From positions 1,240,001-1,304,000 of the forward strand of contig BSBM01001446.1 in assembly GCA_027924585.1 (NCBI GenBank): DNA of 64,000 nucleotides. The letters are read 5' to 3'. A program made the translations under genes and the position numbers. The notes under the pieces were generated by a model. It ran no database searches and had not been told where the DNA came from. It saw nothing but the letters and a program-made list of their open reading frames with translations. The DNA is from Larix kaempferi (lineage: Eukaryota > Streptophyta > Pinopsida > Pinales > Pinaceae). Position 1 is the first letter of the stretch. Every line of letters begins with the position of its first letter. Shown here one piece after another: positions 56,192-64,000 of this stretch.

Positions 56192-56377
56192 TTTTGGCTT
56201 GTTATATTGTTCTTTCAGCTTCCAAGATAGAATCAAGTTCTGCGCGGTTTAGGAAACCAACAAAACACCTTTTCACCGGACCTTTTGGAAACAATATGTG
56301 AACAAACTCAAGTCTCACCTGAGGCGAAGTTATGGGGAGGTTGCGGAATCAGGATTCCACAACCAGGTGATGCATGC
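56192..56377 (-). repeat. Remnant of 5' LTR of Tat/Athila-like element
   Basis: 186 bp matching 44182-44367 in equal length, with many substitutions, then abruptly replaced by the LTR of the next element at 56378. The last bases CATGC (56373-56377) should recur after that element's far end, outside the window. Confidence 0.88.
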
Positions 56378-57239
56378 TGTAATACCCCATTTTTCCCTTG
56401 ATGTAAATACTGCTTATGTACAGTATGTGTAAATGCCCTAGTGTGGAGCTCAAGGCCAAGGTCCCACTAGTGGATGTTTCCGTTTATTGCTCGGGCAAGT
56501 ATTGATGCAGTTTGATTATTCATGGGCTGCTAAGCCATGAAGATTGTAAATGATGTAATTATTACTGAATGAATAAAATAACCAAGAAGCTGGCTAAGGA
56601 GGAAACGAACGAGAAGGGGGTTGTGTGTATCCACTAGGGAGAGGTGAGGGGGTTCGGGATTGATTGACCATGTTGCCACATGTCTGACTAAGAACCCGTT
56701 TGAACTCCCTACTAATATTAATGCGATTTCAGAGGGTAGTTGAGCACCAACGGTTGAGTCTGATGGAGTATAGAGCATGCCTGCGATTTCGTATGGCAGG
56801 GGATGGCTCTGATCACGTGCGCATGAAGGAATCAAACTGCCTAGGACAACTCGCAGAGAGCCTGTTATGAACCCGGGGGGGGGGAAAGACTCAGGGACAC
56901 ACAATCATCGATTCAGAACTCATGTACTCTAAGTTCCCTATTGTTAGAACGCTCACGCTACCATGGGGAAGACGATTGACCCTTGCAGAGGATTCACCTG
57001 TGTGTTTTCCTGTAAGTAGTGCGCCCCTGTGTGTGAGAACTACCCAAGAACGAGCAGCTATGACACCATGTGTGTAGAAACCTGGTGCAGCGATGCACAG
57101 AGTCAATAGAGAAGGTTGCAGAGCGGTTTGCACAGAGGAACCATGGGAATACCCCAAGATGGGATATATCTTGTTGTAAACCATGGCAAAAGGGTTGGAT
57201 TGCTGGAGAAACTCAGTGAAGGCTATAGTCTTAATGAAC

Positions 57240-57503
57240 TAGTGACCAGACCTTTCTATGCCCATCCTGGAATAGAACTGGATGGGAAGTACCTTGTGAG
57301 ACTGTAGAGCAGTGATAGGATCTTCCTTGTGTTGGATGTGGTAGGTATTGTGGGTGCTAGGTCGCCTGTGAGCGACTAGACTTTTCGATACCCATCTTGG
57401 AATGCACTGGAAGGGAAGATGCCTTGAGAGACTGTGTGATTGTGCAGTAGGTATTCCTTGTGTTGGATGTGGTAGGTATTGTGGGTTCCAGGTCAACTGA
57501 GTG
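57240..57503. repeat. 132-bp tandem duplication in LTR
   Basis: The phrase 'ccttgtgttggatgtggtag' starts at 57324 and again at 57456, 132 bases apart. The surrounding segments ('gacctttctatgcccatcctgg' against 'gacttttcgatacccatcttgg') align over the full unit. Confidence 0.9.
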
Positions 57504-58737
57504 CTGAGATGCCTACAGTTCTGTGGTTGAACTCACTGGTTTAGCAATGCCTCCTTTTTATCTGTGTGTGTTGAAGAACACTTGTAGGTTTTCTTAGCAT
57601 GGGTAGGTTCCCTGGAATGCTTGGTAAACCCAACTAGAGACTGGTTTAGCATGAGAATGAAGCTTTGACTGTGAGAGAAACTATTAGCCCTCCTTAGTGG
57701 ATACACTGCCCAGCTTGGGGGTGATCTCTCAGCTGAAAGAGTATAGGATGGACAGAGATCTAAGGTTGGGTGGAACGTTGCTCTCACTTAGCCAGTTGCT
57801 TCGGAATTCAAGGATAAGTATTATGTTATGGTAAATGATGTGGTTTCATTATTATGATAAATGATTGTATAGTCATGGAATTATTGTATATATGGTTATA
57901 TGAATGGTTGACATGAAGTCACGTACAGGCCTGAGTAACAGGCTGAATCCACTGTGTGTATTTACCTTATATTGCAGGAACTAATGCTTGTAATTCTTGC
58001 ATATGATAGTTGTGTGAGTTAAGTCTGTGGATGCATTTTATATGTGATGTTGTATGATAGAGATCCATTGTTTTTGGTAATGAATGTGATGTGTACTAAC
58101 CCTGTGAAGGAAAGATATATCTACATTGATCCTTGAGAAGTTAGAGAAGCCCTGAAACTGGTTTCAGGAACCTCTGTGGGCCTGATAGTAGGAAGGGACC
58201 CTGGCAGGTTGAAGGTTGTAATGTTCAAGTGTGGATATGAACAAGGATTCAGAGAAGGAAATGAGGTGGTTAGGTACCTCACTTGGTCAAGAGGATGCTA
58301 CCATTAGATAGATTTCTCCATGAGCTTTCCAGCGGTACCAACCTTGCCCCATTTGGATATCAGAGGGATGAGTTATGCCCCTTGGAAGATTGATGAAGTT
58401 ACCCTTACAGAAATAGGGTTCCACACGCATGATTCCACGGGTTGCGGGTATGCCAAAGTTCGCGTGGAGATTTGTTGGGCCTTTTGCAATTCCGAACCCG
58501 AAAGTAGCGGGTTTCGGGTTTCAGGTTCGTCAAAACTCGCATGACGGGATTTAGACTTCCCACAACCCCACACTCGACATTGTGGGTTGCAGGGTCAGTG
58601 ACTTGCCGGCTTTGGGTTTCGGGGTGACCACCACGCGGTGGAGAAATTGGAATTGGGTTTCGGGTTGTGGGTTCACCAAAAATCACACTATGTGTTTGGA
58701 CTCCTTCAATCCCGAACCCGAAACTATGGGAACCATA

Positions 58738-58895
58738 GTTGTGGGATGTGAGTTTCGGAACCACTGTTGCAGGATGTGCGTTTTGGAATCGTTGTTGCGG
58801 GATGTGCGTTTCGGAACCACTATTGCGGGATGTGCATTTCAGAATCGTTGTTGCGGAATTCACATTTCGGGATTCATTGTTGCGGAATCTGAGTT
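58738..58895. repeat. 28-bp tandem repeat near LTR end, about 5.5 copies
   Basis: Units 'gttgcgggatgtgcgtttcg' plus eight bases start at 58738, 58766, 58794, 58822 and 58850. The last is diverged. It lies about 100 bp before the primer site, in the transcribed part of the LTR. Confidence 0.9.
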
Positions 58896-58994
58896 CTCCG
58901 ACTGTGTGTATGGGCGCTCAGTTAATGGTTTTGGAGAAAAAAAATGGATCACGGTCTCCAGTTGGCTAGGTGGGTCGAAGGGGACATGATAGAG

Positions 58995-59006
58995 TGGTAT
59001 CAGAGC
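58995..59006 (+). other. Primer binding site
   Basis: TGGTATCAGAGC, initiator-tRNA-Met type. Confidence 0.95.
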
Positions 59007-59254
59007 TTCAGTTGCAGCACTGGGAGCTGTTTGGGCTGGACGACATATGAAGTTTGGTCAAGAAATGCACCCAGGGCGTGATTTTTCTATAAACATAATT
59101 GCTTGATTTATTGCTCAGATGAATAATTCCTGGTTTAGATGAGTATGATACAGTTTATTTGCATGTTTATGATGTCTAATAGAATGTATGTGATATACAC
59201 AGAATCAGCAACAACTGTTAGACAATTATATCACGGTGCAATGCACAGTGCGAG

Positions 59255-60508
59255 GTGAGAATGGTTACCCTGAATGATGCACAAGACCCATTTGGGCCGG
59301 AAGATGATGTATTGGGTGAGAATGTGCAAGAAGCTTATACAGAAGCCGAGTCTAGTGGAAGAAGGGAGAAAGTGATGCCCCCAAACTTAGTTGAAAGTAT
59401 GGTTAGCTTCAATGAGCGAATGATGAAAGTGCAAGAAGAGCAGTATCAGCTCAATGCATCCATTTTGCAAAGTCTCATGGACTTGCAGCAAAGGATTAAC
59501 GGTGGTTCTAACCCGTGCTATGAAGGCCGAGAAGGAATAAATGCAGAAAGTCAGTCTAGGTCCATTCCAGGAAAAGAAATCCAAGCCCTAGAAGGGGTTA
59601 TGTGGGTCGGAAGCACAAGACACCCTCTCCTAAGATTTCTTCCAGTAGGTCAGAGGATTCTGAGGGTTATCAAGAGAGCCCATGACGCACTGCTAGTAAG
59701 AATAAAGGCAGGAAGGAGCACAGAGGCATTCCACAGGGTGAATTCAGGAAGGCTAGGCCTCCTACTTTTGATGGTGAAAACAAAGAAGGTCAAGAAGTAG
59801 AGGCATGGCTTCTTGGGATGAAGAAGTACTTCAGAATGCATGAGTATTCGGAGAATGAAAAGGATAAGGCCACTATCTACAACCTTAGTGGAAGAGCTTC
59901 TATCTGGTGGGATCACCTCATGCAGCTGAAGAGAATCAGTGAAATAAGAGTCAGCTGGGGTAGGTTCCAAAGGTACTTCCAGGAGAAATACTTGTCAACT
60001 AGATATTATGATAATAAGAGGAAAGAGTTCAATGAACTCAAACATGGACAGAATACTATGGATGAACATGTTCACAAGTTTCTGGATTTACTGAGATATG
60101 TAGACTACATCCGAGATGAAAGAGTGAAGATTCAATGCTTCCTTGGTAGCCTGCCGCAGAATTACAAAGACAGGATAGAGTTTGTAAACCCACCAAGCTT
60201 GGATGAAGCTATTAGGATGGCAAAGCGTTGCTATGAGTAGAATAAAGGTAAAGCAGAGGCACAACCACTGTGGAAAGGTAAACCCAATGGAAGGTTTGAT
60301 CAGAAGAAAGGTGAGTCTAAACCACCACTCAGGGATCAACCTAGGAGATTTCCACAGGGCCAGCAAGCAAGAAGAGAATTTAGTCCAGCAACGAACAGGA
60401 CACCAATGGGGACACTTCAGTGTTGGGGTTGTGGAGAGAACCACAGGCTCAGAGATTTCCCAACTGCAAAGAAGAACCCCAGTGTCTTGCACAATGTTAG
60501 AAGATAAG
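59255..60508 (+). pseudogene. Gag of chromovirus-like gypsy element, broken
   Basis: The first frame (59255-59800) holds an N-terminal coiled-coil-like part (SFNERMMKVQEEQYQLNASI). After a frameshift the gag core follows (59818-60240: YFRMHEYSENEKDKATIYNL, ASIWWDHLMQLKRI, RFQRYFQEKYLSTRYYDNKR). A TAG at 60238 then interrupts a basic Gln/Arg/Pro-rich region leading to the knuckle CWGCGENHRLRDFP, whose fourth cysteine is phenylalanine. A further stop lies at about 60506-60508. Retrotrans_gag identity is secure. Confidence 0.92.
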
Positions 60509-60522
60509 CTATAGTAGGGGAT

Positions 60523-61917
60523 ATGGCCAGAGCAACACCCAGGATTTATGCAGCACTGGATGATCACCAAGTAGACCATCATTCAGCAGTAGTAGAAGTT
60601 GCAGGTAAGATTGCTGAGCAGCCTATTTATGTTTTGATTGACCCAGGGTCTACTCATAGTTATGTATCTCCTAAGGTAATTGAGAGTTGTTCCCTTGGTA
60701 AAGTGAAACCTGACAATGCTTGGTTAGTTCAACTAGCCACTGGTACCAAGAGAAAGGTCAACGAAATGGTGAAGGAAAGTCCTATAGAATTGAACGGACT
60801 CCTCACACATGTGGAATTGAATGTCTTTCCATTGGGGTCGTATGATGCATTGATTGGCATGGACTAGTTGGAAAGGCATAGAGCCAAGGTGGACTGTTAT
60901 GGTAAAGCATTGGAATGTCTTGATGATGAAGGGAAGCCACGGTTGGTTAAAGGGATTCCGAAGCATGTTTCAGTAAGACAGATTTCAACTCTGCAATTGG
61001 GGAAGTTTCATAGAAAGGGTTGCTAGTTATATGTTGTACATATATCAGGTTCAATAGAGGATAAGGGACCTAGGATAGAAGACTTCCATATATTGTAGGA
61101 GTTCCAGGACGTGTTTCCAGATGAGGTTCCAGGATTGCCACCTAAGAGGGACATTGATTTTTCTATTAATCTTGTTCTAGGAGTAGCACCCATCTCCAAA
61201 TCTCCTTATAGAATGAGCACACCAGAGTTGGTAGAGTTGAAGATGCAACTGCATAAATTGATAGACAAAGACTATGTCAGATCGAGTGTATCCCCATGGG
61301 GTGCACTAGCATTGTTTGTTAAGAAGAAAGATGGAACATTGAGGCTGTGTATTGATTGCAGGAAGCTCAATAAGGTGACAGTTACGAACAAGTATCCCTT
61401 GCCAAGGATTGATGATATGTTTGATCAGATGAAGGAAGCTAGAGTATTCTCCAAGATTGACTTGAGGTCAGGGTACCATCAAGTAAGGATAAAGGATGAC
61501 GACATTTATAAGATAGCCTTCAAGACTAGGTATGGTCATTATGAATTCACAGTGGTGCCGTTTGGTCTCACCAATGCACCTGCTACATTCATGTGTCTCA
61601 TGAATAATGTCTTCAGCAAGTATTTGGATAGGTTTGTGATTGTGTTCTTGGATGACATTCTTGTGTATTCCAAGAATGAGGGAGAGCATGATGAGCATTT
61701 GAGGATGGTGTTACAAGTCCTTAGGGAGCACCAGCTGTATGCTAAGATAAGTAAATGTAACTTCTATCAAGAGAAGGTACAATATTTTGGTCACATTATA
61801 TCAATAGAAGGTATTGTTGTAGATCCTGAGAAGATTGAGGCCATTATGGATTGGTCCACTCCAAGGAATGTAGCAGATGTTAGATCTTTCTGTTGGTTAA
61901 TACAGAAGGTTCATTGA
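60523..61917 (+). pseudogene. Protease and reverse transcriptase of chromovirus-like element, broken
   Basis: The same frame continues with the retropepsin (YVLIDPGSTHSYVSPKV, GSYDALIGMD). TAG stops interrupt it at 60865, about 61023 and about 61096; the first is a TTG-to-TAG change, since the related copy at 9462 has Leu there. RT follows from 61111: [59 protein letters not shown] and an intact FLDDILVYS. The frame ends at 61917 after a deletion where GRAGYY-type sequence is expected. RT catalytic residues are intact; the polyprotein is not. Confidence 0.94.
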
Positions 61918-62524
61918 GGGATTCTCCAAGATAGCCCACCCCATCACTTCATTGCAGAGGAAGAACATTAAATTCGCATGGTCCGAAAAATGTGAAAGAA
62001 GTTTCCAGCGGCTGAAGCAGTTGCTTACTAGTGCACCTGTTTTGAAGATTGCAAATCCAAGTAAGGATTTCATGGTATGCATAGACGCTTGCATTGAGGG
62101 ACTCGGTGGAGTGATAATGCAAGAAGATTCTGTAATTTGTTATGAGTCAAGGAAACTGAAGGAGCATGAAAGGAACTATGCCACCCATGACTTAGAACTA
62201 GTAGCCATAATTCATGCTCTCAAGAGATGGAGGCACTATCTTTTCGGAAGAATGTTTGAGCTCTGAACTGATCACATGAGTTTGAAATACTTGTTCGACC
62301 AGCCAAACCTGAATGCAAGGCAGACTAGATGGATGGATTTCCTTTGCGAGTTTGATTTGGAGATTAAGCATGTCAAAGGTAAAGCGAATAAAGTTGCCGA
62401 TGCACTCAGCAGGAGATTCCATATTGCAGCCATAAGCAGATGTGAATCAGACTTGAAAGAAAGAATTTTAGAGGCACAAGATGGTGATGAAGTCTATCTC
62501 CAGATTAAGGAGAAATTGCAGTAG
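61918..62524 (+). pseudogene. RNase H of chromovirus-like element, broken
   Basis: Shifted by one frame after the deletion at about 61890-61915. It reads [18 protein letters not shown], then [15 protein letters not shown] (first Asp kept), [16 protein letters not shown] (Glu kept), a TGA (62264-62266) in place of an Arg codon before TDH, and [18 protein letters not shown] and [14 protein letters not shown]. This matches the plant gypsy RNase H and its connection to integrase. Confidence 0.93.
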
Positions 62525-62633
62525 AACATTATAGAGGATAAGTATGCAAGATATCAGTTGGGTAAGGATAATGTTATAATCTATCAGAACACCAGGTTGT
62601 ACATTCTAGATAATGCAGACTTAAAAGAAACTG
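62525..62633 (+). other. RNase H-integrase linker with stops and a frameshift
   Basis: Continues the pol region after a TAG at 62522-62524. The frame changes again before 62634. Confidence 0.6.
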
Positions 62634-63425
62634 GTGATGGATGAGATACATCAGAATCCATGCTCAGGACACCCAGGGTATCAGAAGACTATAACAGCAA
62701 CACGGAAGCAGTACTTTTGGCACGGTATGAAGAAAGACATAGCTGAGTATATTGCTAAATGTCAGAAGTGTCAACAGGTCAAGGCAGAGCATCAACATCC
62801 AGCAGGATTGTTGCAGCCCTTACCCATTCTAGAGTGGAAGTGGGAAGTGATTTCCATGGATTTTATAATAGGACAGCCCATGACAGTGAGGAAGCATGAT
62901 TCAGTCATGGTCGTGGTGGACAAGCTATCAAAGCTAGCTCATTTCATCCCGGTCAAGTCCACTCACAAGGCTAGTGACATTGCAGATATCTTCATGAGGG
63001 AGATATTCAAATTGCATGGATTTCCCAAGGCAATATTTTCAAATCGTGACACCAAGTTCACATCCAATTTTTGGAAAGGATTGTTCCAAGAGTTGGGAAC
63101 TCAATTGAAATTTAGTACAGCCTATCATCCTCAGATAGATGGTCAGACTGAGAGAGTGAATCAGATCCTTGAAGATATGCTAAGGATGTATGTGATGGAT
63201 AAGCCATCTAAGTGGGAAGACTATCTACACTTAGTGGAATTTGCTTACAACAATGGGCATCAAGCATCATTGAAGATGAGTCCTTTTGAAGTGTTGTATG
63301 GCAGAGGATGCAGAACTCCAGTGAGTTGGGACAACCCAGTGAACAGAGTAGTGCTTGGAACAGAGATGGTTGAGGAAATGGAACAGGAAGTTGTTAAGAT
63401 TAGGCAGAATCTGAAGGCAGCATAG
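62634..63425 (+). pseudogene. Integrase of chromovirus-like element, catalytically altered
   Basis: The zinc-binding domain has HPG at residue 13 and CQKC at 43-46. The core has SMDF (first Asp, residue 76), then SNRDTKFTSNFW, where the usual SDRD gives the second catalytic Asp: residue 137 is Asn. Glu is at residue 173 in DGQTERVNQ, so the 35-residue spacing is kept. The GKQ-like region (FEVLYGRGCRTPVSW) follows. The frame stops at 63423-63425 where a Tyr/Gln-type codon is expected before DRQKSYAD. Confidence 0.94.
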
Positions 63426-63930
63426 GACAGGCAGAAGAGTTATGCAGATCTGAAAAGAGTACATAAGGAGTTTTAAACTGGGGATCATGTCTACTTGAGA
63501 GTGAAACCCAGGAAGAGTTCCATGAAATTGGGAAGTTGTGCCAAGTTGGCACCAAGAGATTGTGGTCCATTTGAAGTCCTTGATAGGATAGGGCCAGTTG
63601 CATATAGAATTGCATTGCCTGCTAACATGAAAGCTCATAATGTTTTCCATGTATCTTTACTTAAGAAATATGTACATGATCCTAATCATATCATTTATTG
63701 GCATGTGATAGAGGTGGAACCACAGGGAGAGTTCCAGGTGGAGCTTACATGCATCCTCGACAGGAAAGTTACCTTGCTCCGGAACCGGTCCATAGTGCAG
63801 GTAAAGGTGTAATGGAGGCACCTTAGCTTAGAGGAGGCCACGTGGGAGTTGGAGGATGCCATGAGGGAGGCATTTCCATTTTTGTTCAGTTTTGAGAACA
63901 TCGAGGACGATGTTATTTTAAGGGAGAGGG
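63426..63930 (+). pseudogene. Integrase C-terminus with chromodomain-like tail
   Basis: After the stop the frame continues DRQKSYADLKR, a TAA, then TGDHVYLRVKPRKSSMKLG, LAPRDCGPFEVLDRIGPVAY and HNVFHVSLLKKY. The tail reads ILDRKVTLLRNRSIVQVKV, a stop (TAA, 63810-63812), then WRHLSLEEATWEL. The last block is the chromodomain-like motif of plant chromoviruses, thought to guide integration to heterochromatin. The final part (FSFENIEDDVIL) ends just before the purine tract. Confidence 0.88.
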
Positions 63931-63933
63931 AGT
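63919..63933 (+). other. Polypurine tract
   Basis: 'taagggagagggagt' directly before the 3' LTR start. Confidence 0.85.
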
Positions 63934-64000
63934 CGTAATACCCCAGTTTTCCCTTGATGTAAATATTGCTTATGTATAGTACGTGTAAATGCCCTAGTGT
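63934..64000 (+). repeat. 3' LTR start of chromovirus-like element (cut by window)
   Basis: Aligns without gaps to 56378-56444 with five differences, including the first base (C instead of T). Confidence 0.93.

Larger units (their letters stand above)
44182..56377 (-). mobile_element. Tat/Athila-like Ty3/gypsy LTR retrotransposon, antisense, 5' LTR interrupted
   Basis: On the minus strand the order is a 5' LTR remnant (56377-56192), an extra leader ORF, gag with two zinc knuckles, protease region, RT, RNase H, integrase, a long extra ORF, purine tract and a 1,498-bp 3' LTR (45679-44182). Integrase after RT marks Ty3/gypsy. The lack of a chromodomain, the phrasing of RT and integrase (PFGLKNAPAIFS, GPINPPGKRT) and extra ORFs on both sides fit the Tat/Athila branch. 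It interrupted the Sirevirus-like gag. The element is old: the two LTR pieces differ at many positions and every enzyme domain is damaged. The remaining 5' LTR lies beyond the window because of the insertion at 56378. Confidence 0.9.
56378..58986 (+). repeat. 5' LTR of chromovirus-like element, about 2.6 kb
   Basis: The start is fixed by the match to 63934. The end is placed at GACA just before the primer site and is uncertain by some bases. It contains two internal tandem repeats (57240-57503 and 58738-58895) and a G-run at 56875-56883. Confidence 0.8.
56378..64000 (+). mobile_element. Chromovirus-like Ty3/gypsy LTR retrotransposon, 3' end cut by window
   Basis: A long 5' LTR (from 56378, TGTAATACCCC) is followed by an initiator-tRNA-Met primer site at 58995. 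Then come gag, protease, RT, RNase H, integrase with a chromodomain-like tail, and the first 67 bases of a second LTR (63934-64000). Those 67 bases differ from the 5' LTR at five positions, four of them C/T changes. Many stops arose from single substitutions. The long LTR and the tail motif suggest the Tekay/Del group; this is inference. It inserted into the 5' LTR of the Tat/Athila-like element. Confidence 0.93.

Noticed and set aside
56530-56904. 124-codon minus-strand frame in the chromovirus-like LTR
   Set aside because: It is antisense within the LTR, with low complexity in places and no family resemblance.
1-64000. tRNA, rRNA or organelle DNA insertions
   Set aside because: I looked for tRNA-like cloverleaf segments and familiar rRNA or plastid stretches and saw none. 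The 'TGGTATCAGAGC' strings are retroelement primer sites, not tRNA genes.

Overview
This is plant nuclear DNA made almost entirely of transposable elements. No intact host gene is visible. The evidence for a seed plant is the set of LTR retrotransposon families (Ty1/copia primed by initiator-tRNA-Met, a Sirevirus-like copia, a chromovirus-like Ty3/gypsy, and a Tat/Athila-like Ty3/gypsy with an ORF in the envelope position) together with decayed exon pieces of plant families (COV1-like, VPS4/SKD1, PPR). The dense nesting and AT-rich filler fit a large, repeat-rich genome. A gymnosperm is possible, but the sequence alone does not settle the species.

Layout. 1-3371: no recognisable gene. 3377-8536: a young, nearly complete Ty1/copia element with a CCAAA target duplication; its polyprotein is broken by one frameshift, one stop and a changed protease residue. 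8945-10918: truncated Ty3/gypsy pol remnant (plus). 10919-12720: gag remnant of another element (minus). 13050-38628: a candidate giant CACTA-type DNA transposon, about 25.6 kb, with CACTACAACAAA-like ends and inverted subterminal arrays of 'gcgtcc/gcatcc' motifs. It contains host-gene exon fragments (COV1-like with correct splice sites, VPS4/SKD1, PPR, several unidentified) and later insertions. The clearest insertion is a 7.2-kb minus-strand non-autonomous LTR retrotransposon at 29530-36748, with LTRs that read as identical, a TTCTT target duplication, and an interior without coding domains that contains six consecutive minisatellite arrays. 38629-41622: filler with a 103-bp tandem array.

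41623-64000 is a nest. A Sirevirus-like copia (LTR, primer site, broken gag) is cut at 44181 by a large minus-strand Tat/Athila-like gypsy element (44182 onward). That element has a long ORF downstream of integrase, itself split by a 289-bp hAT-like MITE with an 8-bp target duplication. The 5' LTR of the Tat-like element is in turn cut at 56378 by a plus-strand chromovirus-like gypsy element, whose 3' LTR has just begun at the window edge.

The genes therefore act together only as retroelement replication modules (gag, protease, RT, RNase H, integrase), and nearly all carry stops, frameshifts or lost catalytic residues. The most unusual items are the array-filled non-autonomous LTR element, whose arrays share a short inverted-repeat core with changes on both sides, and the gene-fragment-carrying CACTA candidate.
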